64,000 nt of DNA. Origin: Amphimedon queenslandica (Eukaryota; Porifera; Demospongiae; Haplosclerida; Niphatidae). Each line of letters opens with the position of its first letter. Within the stretch, counting starts at the first letter, position 1. The DNA is taken from NCBI RefSeq assembly GCF_000090795.2, contig NW_003546504.1, positions 50,068-114,067 of the forward strand, read 5' to 3'. The position numbers and the translations under genes were made by a program. The notes under the pieces were generated by a model, which was not told where the DNA came from, did not search any database, and saw only the letters and a program-made list of their open reading frames with translations. This document shows positions 49,901 through 62,500 of this stretch, piece by piece.

Positions 49901-52900
49901 AATAATATCTTTTATTCCAAAAAATCCCTTAACATCTTTCACAACTTGCTTAGCATTGAGTGTTGTTACAGTAGATTCCAAGGCATATTTGACATAATTG
50001 ACTTTCTTTACTATATTATCCATGTCAATTAAACATTGCTCCAACTTATACATTTTAAAGGCTTGCTGCATTGCTAGAGCATATAAATAAAACTCTATAA
50101 GTTCAAAGGTAGCTTCAAGACTCTCTTTAATATCAAAAGTGTCATTGATATGATAGTAATACTCATGTAGTATTTCAGTTTCGTTAGGCCAATCAATACT
50201 TTTAACATCTTCCATTGTAAAGATTTCATTGATAGTGAGCATTGATACATTGTCTTTGATCAAATTATTTATAACAGTTTGGGCACATTCTACTGCATGA
50301 TTTAACAATTTAAGCTTTTTGCTACCGTTAAAATTAAATGTTGGAGGATCAGAAAAATGCCTTGGACGAAGATCGGTATCACTTTCCTTGTTGCTTTGCT
50401 TGTAGAAATGCATTATGCATTTATTAAATAGTGCACTTCCTTTCCAATTTAAAAGAGCTAATGTTTCAAGTGATTCTGTGATTGGATTCAGAAAAGCTTC
50501 AAGTTGACAAGCTATAATTTCTAAAGAATATAGTGTACATTCATTCTTAATTTCACAGGTGCAAATAGTGTTTTTGGTTGTATAAACAATACTGGATTTG
50601 ATAAGATGATCCAAAACAGTTGGAAAAGAAATGTCATACTTAGATAGTACTTCCGTAATAAAACTCCTGTATAAATACAAGTGATCATACTATATAGATA
50701 TCAAACTAATGTAACATTGTAAAATGCACATATACATGTACATGTAACAATTAAGCAATCCACATGGAAAGACACCATCGAATTATTTTATATTTATCAT
50801 ATGCTTGACTTTGACTTCAAGCTTTTGAAAGTTATTAATTCTACAAAAATTCATCATGATTCACAAGTCATGATCATGCACCATTAAGGTAAAGCCTAAA
50901 GCTAATCAGTTAGAGTGCTAGATGAAAGAAAGTGACTGAAGTTTAATTTCTTTGACATTCAAACAAAGCTATCGTGAGGTACAATGTGATCAATAATTAA
51001 ATACATGTATATGCCATTAGTTGTAGGCCATGCAAATTCATCAAGCTTGCAATTTGGCATTAAGCAATGGCAGACATTTAGCACACTAGGAAACATTCTA
51101 TTGCACCTTGAGGTCAGTGTTTCCCGTATGCTTGGGAAAACGCCTTTGTTCTCAATGACAGACATTAATAAAACAATAAAGCAAGGAGTGTTATGCAAAA
51201 CAACTGCCAATTTCCTTTCAAACACGTGCATATCAATTAATAATTAATATTGGATTAATGTACATGTACAGTCAAACTTCTTTAAAACTAATCCCTGACT
51301 AGCAAAACCTCTCTATATAAATATGTTGCTGAAGGCCATTGAAAGTCTATAAAAGAAACTTTTGAATAATAGAATCCCTCAATTTTGTACAAATAATGAC
51401 TACTCTCCAATGGTCTAGCCTGCACACAAAGTAGGCAATTCTATAATCAATGCAATATGAAAGATGGGGTTTAACCAGTTCAACCTCTGACTTAAAAAGA
51501 TGGCAATGGGTGGCCCATGTAGGTGTTATTTTTAGAGAGGCTTGACTGTCCTTAGCAGGGGCGTATCCAGGAATATGGAAAGGGGGGGGTGCTGGAGTAC
51601 AGAAATGTACAGGGGCTGCAATGAGGGGTGCACAAAGCATGGCACGATTTTGACCATGCCCATTTTTATGACGGTAAAACAGCGTTTCTTTCATTTTTGT
51701 CAATTACGAGCGGGGTCAGGATAATTTCAAGCACACTGGTACTTCTGATCACTTGTTAAAGCACTGGAAACTGTTGAAATCATAATCAGGGGGCTAGATA
51801 ACTTTATGAAGAGGCTTGGTAATGATGCAAGAGTCCAAAACTTTAGTAATTTTTTTCTGAGCTCAGCTATAAGGGGGGTGCTCAAGTACCCTCAGCACCC
51901 CCCCTGAATACGCCCCTGCTTAGCAACATAAGTGTATATGTTATAGTGATATACAAATGCAAAACTACATGTACATGTAGATGTAAAGCATGCAAGTGAT
52001 AAAAGTCAAAATTCCTACAAAATTTGACACTTAAAGTACTGCAATGACATATGTTTATCAACATACCCTCCATATGCATGTTCTTTCACTAATAGTTTTA
52101 AAATTTTCGATTGAAACTCTATTGCTTTACTAATTCTTTCTTCTGCAATAGCACAGCAAGCTGAATACTCAAATTTCAAGGTGCAGTCATATATTGTCTT
52201 ATAGGTCAAATAATGTTCAGAAAGTACTACCAGTTGCCCAAAAGTAATATGCTTTGTTTCCATTACATCAAATATTTTCCTTAGAAGGCTAATAAACTGA
52301 GTTATAATATTCTTAAGAATCCTTGATTCAGGAATACAGATGGCCAAGTTATCTGATGTGAAGTTAGATATCAGCTGGGCAATTAAACAAAGTTTTGTCG
52401 TATTATCTCTGAACCACTCAATACTTGGAGATTGGCTCAAAACTACCTTTCCAAACACAATCAAAGCAGCTCGAACCTTAACAGTAAAATCACAGTCTCT
52501 AGAGAAAATAGGACGAAAGAATGATACTGCATCATTAGTGACAGGGCCAACTGAAAAAATGACCTCCTATTATTAAAAAGGATCATAGACAAGTACTTTA
52601 TAGACAACACATGCACCTGTAATAGTACTTTGATTACTTCATATTGAAATGCACCATCATGTACTACAACTTTATCCTACAAGTACATATATTGTATTTG
52701 TCACATTCTGAAGTGCATATAACTCACAAAAGCAGAAAAAATCTTGTTGTAAATTTCTTTTTGAAGTTTGCTATCAATAATGAAATTTTTAAACTTTTTT
52801 CCAAATTCTCCATCAAAATAACTTTCAGTCATAAAAATCTTTGCTTCAAGAATTTTTTTAATAAACTCAAATGACCGCTTGCTCTTGACATAGTAAGATC

Positions 52901-55900
52901 CAATATTGTAGAAAAACAATAAAAATATTTCCTGAGGATCATCTTGTTCTATGAAACTGCAATGAAAAATACACTATAAAAAACACACTAGTATATAAAA
53001 ACATACTATTTACTAGCTAAGCATAGTAAATGCATAATAGAATTTTCTTGCTTCACACTGTACGAAAGAGAATTTAGAAAAGTTTTGTATATCTATACAT
53101 AAGAATTATATGTATTTTAGATGAGGTACCAATGACTGTATTCTTACCTCAACTTTATCGAAGTGACCCAGAAGAATTAAATCACTAAAACGATCAATAG
53201 ATAATTTTGAACATTTTTCAACAAACAATTGCTGTAGCTGCACAAAAAAACAAAAAATAATTTGAGGTAATACAAAGTACCTTCTCATTAAGACATGTGT
53301 CATAGCTAGACCATAGTTTAGATTTCTGGAAAAGTATCTCAATATGTTCCTTACACTCAGGATGTGTTAAATCAATAGATTTCACAAAAATAGCCAGCCA
53401 TAAATTTAAAATTGGCAAAAAATTATGAAAATCCCATTCTTTTTTTCTAATGAGATCAACAATATTTTCAAGCATAACTGGTCCCTACAGTAATAATAAA
53501 TAATTTAAGAAAAAAAAATATTTTTCACTTCATCATCCCACTTTGTGAAATGCTTTTCATTATAAATAGTAACTGGATGAAAAAACATTTTAACAAATGT
53601 GACACCAGTAGGATCCCTTGTGAGATATTCGTTGCATTCAACAATAAATTTCCTATTAAAATTGCTCAATACAACTCAAGAGACATCACACTATGTTACC
53701 ATAATGTTTTAATTGAACGAAATTTAGCAGTAAATACAGTAGACATGTTCTCCCATGTCAACATTAATGACGGCAGGTCCCTCAAAATATATGACATGGC
53801 TTTTAGCCCATTGCTAAAACTTTCAATGTCACTTTCTGACAACTCCTTGGAAAGAAAATGCTAAACAGAAAAAATGTCTTATAACTTAAAAAATTATTTC
53901 TTGCCTGCAAAACTTCCTTAAACCATAATTTTTGAATTTTCTTTAGCATACTACATGAATTGTAGAACTTTATAGCAATAGATACTATAATAGATAAATG
54001 TCATCATACGTAAATGTACTTTAAATAATTTTTATGCTAACCTGACAAAATCTTTACATATGCATATTCAACAGCAGCACTACTAGGGTAAATCATAAGA
54101 TATCCTTGGCTTACAGTAATAAATGATTTTGCAGCCAAATGAAATACATTGATCTCAGTTACATGTGAATCGTAAATTTTAAAACTTCCCCTAAAAGAAT
54201 AATCTATAAATTGCTAAAATGCAGAACAACTGTACTTATCAATGAATTCTTGCTGATATCTTGCAATGTCTGTTGGCTTTATTTCCTTTAGCTTAGTAAC
54301 ACATTTATATACCAACAATTTTAGACTTTCTGGATATGCTTGAAGGGAATAAAAACTACATTGTACAATAAAAAATATAACACAAAATGTACTTTTAATC
54401 GTAGCATACCAATGCAAAATGTTTGCGAAGCAAAAATAGAAAATAAAATCTTTTGAAAATACAGAATCAATATGATCTTTCTCAACTAACAGGTCAAGAA
54501 CATGTTGAATAACATCTTCATGAGTCACAGAATAAAGTTCCTACAAATTGATTTACAGTGAAATCAGATAACAAAACAAACAGTGAAGCCCATTAACCAT
54601 AGTTAGATAACCCTATCATAACATCGAAAATAATTCTTTAGAATACAGTATGGGTAGTAAATTTCGAGAGTGTAAAATTTTGTATTTTAGCTCTTTAATT
54701 CTTTTACATTTGAGGGGGTTAAATTTCACATTTTGCATGTGCCCCTACATAAGTCATATAATTTTCACATGCTGCACATGTGCAGTGAGCACTTCCATGG
54801 TATTAATTTTTGTGGTTAAGAAGTCACCCACAAATCCGCAAAATAGATATCTCAAGAAATTTTATACCCGTACATTATAAAACATTTAAATGTAGTTTGC
54901 CTGCCAATGAGGTCAGGTTTGCAAGACTAGAGAGGCCTGAATTAATATGTATAAATATATATATATATATAAGAAATTAACTACCACTAACAAATTGATT
55001 ATCAAGAAATGTTAGGTTAACTTTGTCCAAAATCCACTTCAATAATCTCAACGATTTTCCAGAAGGATCATCTATTGATTCCATTGTAATGCATGTTCTC
55101 TCTTGAATAAATTCATGCATTCTTCGCTTGAAAATTACATCATCAACATTTGCAGTGGTGAAAAAATAATGCACTGTGATAATAAGAATACATAAATGAA
55201 ACAATACAACTTGTATCACTCACCCTTGGTTGAAATCACAGGTTTAACCGATGCTTCATAATTTTTTGTAGCATCAGCAATGAAGTCTTTCAATTCATGC
55301 TTAAATTTATGTGGTATTATTACAATTGTAATTGGACAATCAATTAATTCCCTATCACTATCCAAGTGTTTCTGAGTTATATTAGAAGACATTATCAAAA
55401 TTAACTTCAGATTAGGATGTGCATATTTGGAATAAATAGAAGATGCTCTAATCCTATCATGTCTTTTAACTTTGTGCAAAAGGACATATGGCTTTAAAAC
55501 ATTCGACAAATCGAAATCATCAGAAGACTGTACTAACTGGTACCATGGAAAAACTTTAATACTTGAAGGGTAACTTGCTGGACTATACAGTATTATTCTT
55601 TCCCTCCCTGGCCTTGAGTCAGATGACCTGACATGTATTTCTATGCAAAACAGTGCAGTGTAAATCTAATAATAGATATGATGTATACACAATGTAGAAG
55701 TCTTATTTCCCTTTGCCCTCAGAGTCAACATCTAACAAGTTGTATCATCAGCAACCTGTTACAGATAAAGTTCAAAACTTTTTTTTTAATATATGTGCAA
55801 ACAAAACGAAACCAGAAATGGAAAGAAACCAGAACAAAATAAAACTAGGGGAGTCCTAACATAAGTAGAACTCCTAGCATGACTAGGGTATGCTCTAAAA

Positions 55901-56222
55901 TTAAAAAAAACCCTAAACCCTAACACAACTAGGGGACTCCTAACTACATTGGGAGATTGCTGTTTTGGCGTTTCTTTACATTTCTACTTTTACAAATACC
56001 TATGTGCACAATTATACTAAATCATTAATCATTTCTGCGCTTGCTTCAATTATCACTAATTACTCCAGGATTCACAAAAAATAATGTGATCTTACATGCA
56101 TCATTTCCATTTCATGCATTTCATTTTCCCACTAGCTTAAACTTACCAACTTTAGCTTTAACTGCTTTATCGAAATCTTCTGATTGAAGGTGCTCGGATG
56201 CTTTGAAAAGTCTTGGCAGCAT
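31686..56222 (-). CDS. RNF213: Giant RNF213/mysterin-like AAA+ E3 ubiquitin ligase with C-terminal SAM-RING tail
   Basis: One long minus-strand gene of dozens of exons separated mostly by 50-70 nt GT-AG introns. I estimate roughly 4,500-5,000 codons, near human RNF213 (about 5,200). Recognition rests on the AAA core. One AAA module has YVLTKDFVRKMLTIHERRECGMPV, Walker A GETGVGKT, Walker B VFFDEINTSSCPGYLKEVI and IFIVAACNPHRGN. The next has IFIVGPPGSSKTLS, VMMDEAGLPEDSHESLKVLHHFLDDE and VGISNDILDAAKTNR. Then come FFNCAVII and PFLNRFEKYSLSHEVL. About 8 kb of helical coding exons follow (the longest lies within 38970-40256), ending in a SAM-like domain and a RING-H2. RNF213 proteins are cytosolic ubiquitin ligases linked to lipid droplets and antimicrobial ubiquitylation. 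The 5' end is provisional: ATG 56222 with donor at 56146 leaves one base, whereas the exon at 55627-55224 needs two, so an exon may be missing. Larger introns (47.6-49.4 kb, 50.7-52.0 kb, 38.4-39.0 kb) hold repeats. Confidence 0.82.
32010..32514 (-). other. Penultimate exon of RNF213-like gene: SAM-like domain
   Basis: After a Pro/Ser/Glu-rich linker, the exon encodes KTAKDVAEFMNAEGFHETAG, IFSEDEDMDGLVVYELLSDD and EILRKDFALHTALLRLKFRI. This fits the SAM pattern (V..W/F....GF..Y...F....DG..L..L....L...G....LR..I). The exon joins in phase to the RING exon. Assignment is by eye. Confidence 0.65.
42363..43370 (-). other. AAA4-type ATPase module exon of RNF213-like gene
   Basis: This long exon carries the end of the preceding AAA module (from SLAMLAKQNDSWFNASYYVQSLP) and a second nucleotide site: Walker A GPPGSSKT (about 42661-42684) and Walker B VVMMDEAG (about 42438-42463). 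Both key residues (Lys, Asp-Glu) are present, so this module should hydrolyse ATP. Confidence 0.8.
44213..44560 (-). other. AAA3-type Walker A exon of RNF213-like gene
   Basis: Encodes MPVILEGETGVGKTFLLQML, with Walker A at about 44368-44391. The matching Walker B (VFFDEINTSS) is on a later exon near 43515-43556. As I recall, only AAA3 and AAA4 of the six AAA units keep active sites in human RNF213; the same pattern of two intact sites is seen here. Confidence 0.8.
46665..46846. repeat. TA-flanked MITE, CCGTATAGC family, in RNF213-like intron
   Basis: Ends TA-CCGTATAGATGGTAATTTTTG and AAAATAACCTGCTATACGG-TA, sitting in a single intron between exons near 46641 and 46860. Confidence 0.7.
47851..47985. 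repeat. Foldback element with AGGCAACATGTTGCTAGC ends
   Basis: Left arm AGGCAACATATGTTGCTAGC... and right arm ...GCTAGCAACATGTTGCCT are inverted copies over about 45 bp (47851-47897 against about 47942-47985), with about 45 bp between. It lies directly beside the CAGGGG-type MITE at 48000. Confidence 0.7.
48000..48343. mobile_element. CAGGGG-ended MITE, copy 1, in RNF213-like intron
   Basis: Begins CACGGGCGTACCCAGGG and ends CCTAAATCCACCCCTG. It is flanked by a 6-bp direct repeat TATGTT (47994-47999 and 48344-48349). Shares interior GGGGGTGCTCAAGCACCCTC with copy 2. No transposase ORF, so non-autonomous. Confidence 0.8.
48729..48925. repeat. Degraded TIR element related to the CCGTATAGC MITEs
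   Basis: AAAATTTTCGTGGCCCAAAATTTT on the left faces AAAATTTTGGGCCATAAAAATTTCCCGC on the right, followed by TATAC. The interior repeats AAAATCCGCGAAAATC and CACAAAATT motifs. Left terminal bases are degraded. Confidence 0.5.
51556..51918. mobile_element. CAGGGG-ended MITE, copy 2, in RNF213-like intron
   Basis: Begins CAGGGGCGTATCCAGGAAT and ends CCTGAATACGCCCCTG, an inverted pair. It is flanked by the 5-bp direct repeat CTTAG (51551-51555 and 51919-51923). It shares TTTTGACCA-C/TGCCC, TTTTTATG and GGTGCTCAAG-ACCCTCAGCACCCC with copy 1. Confidence 0.85.
54646..54873. repeat. TA-flanked MITE, sister of the 20766 copy, in RNF213-like intron
   Basis: Left end CAGTATGGGTAGTAAATTTCGAG and right end AAATTTTATACCCGTAC. 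The interior TGCTGCACATGTGCAGTGAGC and TTCCATGGTATTAATTTTTG corresponds closely to 20766-21003. CpG sites in the first copy read CA/TG here (GCGCATGCGC against GCACATGTGC), suggesting CpG decay. Confidence 0.7.
55845..55950. repeat. Dispersed ACTAGGGGACTCCTAAC / CCCTAA repeat, second copy
   Basis: AACTAGGGGAGTCCTAACATAA, CTAGGGTATGCTCTAAAATT, AAACCCTAAACCCTAACA and ACTAGGGGACTCCTAACT occur in the same order and style as at about 18830-18990. It lies in the first intron of the RNF213-like gene and lacks the TIR arms of the first copy. Confidence 0.65.
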
Positions 56223-56568
56223 GACGAATGGGCGAATCTAACGGCAAGAAAGAGAAGACAGGAGATTTAGGAGAAGAGTCAGAAGAGTGAGAAGACCCTC
56301 CGGTAGCGGAATTTTCGCCCACGCATGGCAATAGTTAGAATGTATACGGTAGAGCATAATAAGGATTTTTCGTGGTTTTAATAACTATAATTTTACTTTA
56401 CTAACGCCTCCTCGACTCGCTGACCCACTCTTGATTCTTGATTCTGCCTTTATGTCCCTGTCAGTCTTCATTATGACCCCTTGGATTACTAACTACGATT
56501 GAGCAAGATTTCGTGAAAATTTCCTTTTACCCCACAAGTAACAGACTGTCCCTGACTATCTAAAAATC
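56223..56568. promoter_or_regulatory. Divergent promoter region, RNF213-like (-) / ZCCHC14-like (+)
   Basis: 346 bp between the candidate divergent start codons. It is richer in GC near the minus-strand start (CCTCCGGTAGCGGAATTTTCGCCC near 56300). No motif is convincing enough to name. Confidence 0.4.
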
Positions 56569-59500
56569 ATGAAAGTGTCTGAGGTTATCCAATCAATTCA
56601 AGGGATGCCCGTTTGTGACAGGCTCTATCTTCTCTGTCAGTTGCTTCAAAGATGTGTTACGTATGAATTGGCCTACCTGAGATCCATTCTACTTGGTAAC
56701 TTGTCTGAAAACCTCTCCTCTCTCTCCACCCCCGAAAGCTTAGCAAATAAAATGGATTTCCTCACATTCAATTGTTTATCACTAGATGATGAAGTCCTTG
56801 ATAAGGTTATCTGTTCCCTCTCTTTACTTCATTACGACAACCGGCCTGTGGCTCAAAAGATATTTTCTCTTTTAAGTGAGAGAGAAATACTGGCAAAGGC
56901 TGAAGAAAATGAGAGCCAAGAGACGCTTGATAAGCTCCGCCTACTCTATGTCCTGGCTGTTTATCATCCTGCTATGTCATTCAATCAACAGCATCATTTA
57001 TTGACCATTTTCTTGAGACATCTTGATGAACTTTATGAGCTAAGAGAAAAAGAAATAGAGAGAAAGGTACTGTATGTACATGTACACGTACATGTAGGAG
57101 GAACTTTTTTGAATGTTTTGTGTAAAGTTGTGATGAAAAGACTTAGCCTACATGTACATGACAGTGTGTTAGTGTGGGTGTGTTTGTTGCTAAAATTAAT
57201 TAGAAAATTTACTCACTTCTAATTGTATAAGAATTACAGTATATTTTGTTTGTGTGGTATGATACATGGTTCAGTGTATCTTATGGTTCATGTTGACTAC
57301 AAACGTCAAGGACATGTAATTGAAGATGTTGTCTTTGGCATCGAAAGGGTAACATGATCCTCTATCGTTACTCATCTCTCCTCTCCCCTCTTACTTTATG
57401 TATAAACTCGTGCATGTAAAGTACTGACAGCACACAGTACCCCTAAAATCTCAATGCTATTTGTATTTGCCTTCCTGTTCTATTACTTACTTTTGTTGTT
57501 GCTACATTGTGACATATTCACTAGTTACATTGTCATTGTATGTCTGTGTTACATAATGTCTCTTTTGAGTCATTTGTACTAATTCTGTTTTGTGTTATAA
57601 TTACTATTTTGCTTTGATATAGAAAGAAGAAGCTGAAACCATTGCCTTGGCAGCATCAGAGCGTCCCAGCATACCTTCTGATGAAGGTAAATATGTAACT
57701 TATGGTTATTAGTTTTCTCTTTCTTACTCTTCTTTCTTCTTCTATCTCTCACTCTCTCCTTCCATTGCTCCTCTTTTTTTACATGTATTAACTTTTATAT
57801 TATATTTTTATAGCAACAATAAGACGCTGTGAATTGAAAGGTGTATACAAGAGACAATCAGATAAAAGATATCCATATATATTAGAGGTGATTACATGTA
57901 CATGTACATGTATGATAGTTTTTGATTTTCATTTATTTCTCATTAATGTATGTACATGTAAGTTTTCATTTATTGTAGTGACTTGACATTTTATTAGCAC
58001 TGTATCTTTAATTATCTTTTATAATTCCTTTAGGTGGAGTGGTCTAATGGGGCTTGTTCTCACATTCAGCGTACATATGGTGACTTCTTTACATTTCAAA
58101 ATAAGGTACTGTAGATGCACGTGCTCTCGTATTTAAAAGATAAATGATGCTAATGTACACAATGTACATGCATGTATGTGTAGTCCTCAATGATTTAATT
58201 AATGGTTAGATGTATGTACATGTAGTGTCTTACGATATATCAAATCTCTTTTCATTTTTATTAAATTTTTGTAGTACGTAGAGCTATAGCCTATACATGT
58301 ACAATGTACAGTATGTTAATTTAGTGTTAATTTTAATGTTAATTTTTATTCCTCAAAATTAAAGTCTAGTACTTTGAGCAACACTTTTGAAATTTTATTG
58401 AAGCCACTAAATCAGCACTATATATGCATCATACATTATTTTCGTAGCTTTTGTTTTTATTTTCTTTTAGCAACAATTGAGGCCCTTCTACATTGTACTG
58501 TACTTATGTGAGTGTGTATTGTCATACATGTGTACATGCACAGTATGTACATGTACAGCATGTACATGTACAGTATGTACATGTAATGTGTAATTTGTAT
58601 ACAGTTGTAGTTGCAATAGCACAGATCAGGCACATCTTTAATGTTCTGTCCTTTAAATTTGTGTATATGTACATGTAGCTGTTGGACATATTTCCTGAGG
58701 AATCTGGACAGAGGAGTAAGAAGCAAAGAGTGATACCATTCCTGCCTGGTAAGACAAGAGAGACAGAGATATGTAGTAAACAGCAGTAACATGATAATGT
58801 GTTGATTAGCTGTTTATAACTGAATAATAGAGTGAAGTCTCCTGCTTCTTGTCATGTCCTTCCTCTTGTGTTTCTTTTACTGTGTACTTGTCCTGTTCTC
58901 TTTTACATACATGTANATGTACATATACATGTACATGTATATGTACATGTATATGTACATGTACTCTATTCTTCATTCTCCTCATTACCTTATCCTTTCA
59001 CTCATACCTCTCCTTTTATTGCTTTCTCTCCTCTCTCTTTACAATGTCTTTGGTCCTTTTAATTGCTTGATTTGCTTCCCCCTCCTGTTCTGTTGTATAA
59101 TTGTGCATGTATGTTACAATGTAGTGAATGTACACACACATTTTACATGTTTTGTATTTTTATTTCTTCTTGTGGGTTTATGGTGGGTTGAATTTGTAGT
59201 ACTCAAATTAAGTTATAGCATACCACTTATTGTAATAAGCATGTACATGTACTACAATGTATTACTTGTATCCAAGGAACAGGTACATGTACATGTACCT
59301 GACTACCTGTGCATGAAGGCCTAAAAGTAGTATTTTCATGCTTTAGTGTACAAATCTACATGTGCAATATCTTTTTTATAATTTTGTGTTGGCAATTTCA
59401 AATTCTGCCACTTGCCTAACAAAATGCGTTTTACATGTACATGTACATGTAAGTCATGAGAATGAGGTATTAGTCAACTTACATGTACATATGTTAGTAT

Positions 59501-62500
59501 TTTGACTGTATCACTTTTTGTTAGATACTATTATTGGGTAGTGGTTATGTTACCTCTTAACTTGCCATTCCCTTGAGATTTAAATTTTGCCATGCAATTC
59601 ATCTATTGGGAAGTGTTTCTTCATCTAGCAAATTAGATGTATGAAATTCATCTTTAAATTTGATATTCTGCCAAATTAGGATGAAATTGAGACTAATGAA
59701 TATTGTTGCATGACTGCACACATATAATTTTCAGTAGCACTATTCTTTTGGTATTTGCACAACAGTAGGTACATGTATAGTGATACAAATATACTATTAG
59801 CTATTAGGATTGTTACATGTACATGTATAGGTATGTGTATTAATGCATGCACTGTAAAATGTTTACTGAGAGTTTTCATTGGAAAATCTGGTCTTTTTGT
59901 AACAATTTTTTGAAGAACACACATAGACATGCTATACAGGAAAGAGAATGTGTGTAAGAGTCTTGGTCTCTCCTCCTCAGTATTCATGTACATGTACATT
60001 ATAATATTTTTGTAATGCAGTAAGTCTATAACTTATTATACATGTACATGTACATGTATGTACAAATATGGATGTACAATTGTACATGCATGTATATGCC
60101 TGAAAGCGTGGTGAACTTATAATGTACAGTGTCACATTCACTTTTACTGTACATGTAAATATGGATTATTTATTGAAGTTTATCTTATTTCTTAATGGTT
60201 TGTATTAGCAGAAATTTTGAAATTACATGTAATGCTCCTTATGTACACACGTGATGTGTATCTTTTTCCAAAACATGAGATTAACATGTATACACATGTA
60301 CAGTTTATCTTACTTAAATTAAATAGCTGCTGCAGTATACTAGATATGTGTCCTTGTACAAATCGACAATTTTAACATTAAACAACTTCGAATGATGTTT
60401 TAACATTTGCTTGAATATTATATACATGTACATGTATGTACACATAGGTAGAAAATTGCTCTCTGGTCGTACTAATAGAGAATTAGCAGAGAAGCGGTTA
60501 CCTGATCTCTGGAAATATACTCAGTAAGTGCCTGCATGCTTTCTTGACTTTCATGTACATGTACATGTACTGTAGATTGTATGTACATGTACACTGTTAT
60601 TTTACTTTTATTGTTTTACTCCATATAGTGATTTATTTACACTGCCAGAACACATTTCACAATGCAAGCATGTGATAGACTTCTTCCGGCCACGCCAGAC
60701 TGATGCTAGAGATGAAATACTAGCCAATCACAAGATAACTACACTAGCAGGTAATTTTTACGCACCTCCTTTGAAGCATTGCAGCTTTTGTACTGATGTT
60801 ATTGATGTGGAATTAGTTCAATTGCTTTATTCTTCACTTTTTTACCTGTACAATGTACATGTACATGTATGTATCATACTTGTAGACAGGAAGCATTAGA
60901 TTTACATGTGCACATGTGCATGTAATAATGTAACCAGAAATTTGTAGCTCGAAATTCCTCGTAGTATTAAAAATTCTTACGGCATATCGCAGGTTCAAGT
61001 GCATTCACAAGAATTACATTGGACATGTGTAAATCTGTAAAAGGGTTTTACTGACTACCGTAATTCCTCTAAAAATTCGTCACATCAGGTTTTGTATTTG
61101 TAATTTTTAAAAACGAATTTTTAGAGGAAGAGTAGTTATGAAGCTTTTTAATTTATTATTTTGTCGAATTTGGAGGGATTCATTAATACACAAAACCAGC
61201 TACCTTAGGGTGTGTATTAATTGCGCTCTTAAATTTTAGCGTTTTTTAGGGGACCCTGATTTAGCGAAATGTAATATTAGCGAAAATAGGAAGAAAATCA
61301 ATGGTAAAACCCACATTCAATAGCATAACACTACTCAAGAAGCCCAATCTATACATTTAAGAGCAGAATACTCAAAAGGGTCACCCTATCTACTGTTATC
61401 TTGTTACAGATCTTGCCTCTCTTGTGTACTAGCTTGTAATAACTATTATTAGTGGCTGGTTGAATTAGCGTTTTTAAGGTCTGACCACAAGGTGCCAGCA
61501 ACAAAGTTGCTCAGTGTATGTTGGGCTTTAGCTCTCACTAAAAACCTGCATTTAAATGATACACTTTGAAATCCATTTTCGTTGCTCTAGAGTTTTGTTA
61601 AGTTTTATTCATAGCTGAAGCATTAAACAGGCACAAAACGATACAGATTGCATTTTATCATTTCATGTACATTGTACATGTACATTTACAGGTACATTGT
61701 ACATGTAAATGTACATGTACATGTATGTGTACATTAAACTACTACCATATAGCGGGAAGTTTTGGAGAAGAGTAAATTTGGGATTTTAATAGCAATTCAC
61801 CAAACCATTTTGAGCCATTATACACATGCTCAATGGCACATGGCCACAAATTTGCCAAATTAAAATCCACCAATCACGAAAAATTAGCAATTCGCCAAAT
61901 TTTAGTCCTTCCAAAATTTCCCGCTATACGGTATTTTTGTGTCAGGTAGTGATAATTTTAAAATTCCGACGGTATATTAATTCCTGATGTTGTATCTCTT
62001 TCTAAGAATGTCACTAATTTCTTGTTTGTGACAATCAACACAAATTCCTAACTGATTATGTTGACAAGTTGTCATGGCAGTGAATTCATATAACTTTATG
62101 AGTGTTTCTATTACCTCAATAACTATTATACACGTGTACTACATGTACTTTGCTTTGGTGGCATTTTAATATTTTCTTTAGCTACTACATGTACATGTAA
62201 ATACGATCATAAGCAATAAAAGAATTTTGTCTACACGTATGATCACATTTTCTCTTTTTATACATGTAGATATGAAAAATGCTAAGCCAAGAGGTTCTGT
62301 ATCTTTTCTCAATAGCTCATCTCCATCCTCCTCCCCCTCTCGTCCGCACTCAGCCATACAACATGTTCTTAATCCATCTTCTGCCTCTCCATCTGCACGA
62401 AGCTCCAATACCCTCCCTGCACAGCAATCGCCTGGTCAAAAAGACTCCAATCAAATTAATAGGAGATCAACTTATCCAGCACGTCCCAGTGGGACCAGTG

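Noticed and set aside
54650-54880. 76-codon frame
   Set aside because: Entirely within a TA-flanked MITE in an intron of the RNF213-like gene.
31686-56222. Several separate genes instead of one RNF213-like gene
   Set aside because: Exons keep one strand, short introns join in phase where I checked, and AAA modules follow the RNF213 order. The SAM-RING tail joins in phase, though transcripts are needed to be sure.
56290-56330. NF-kB-like site (GGAATTTTCG) in the RNF213-like promoter
   Set aside because: Tempting for an immune gene but it departs from the GGRNNYYCC consensus at the end; too weak alone.
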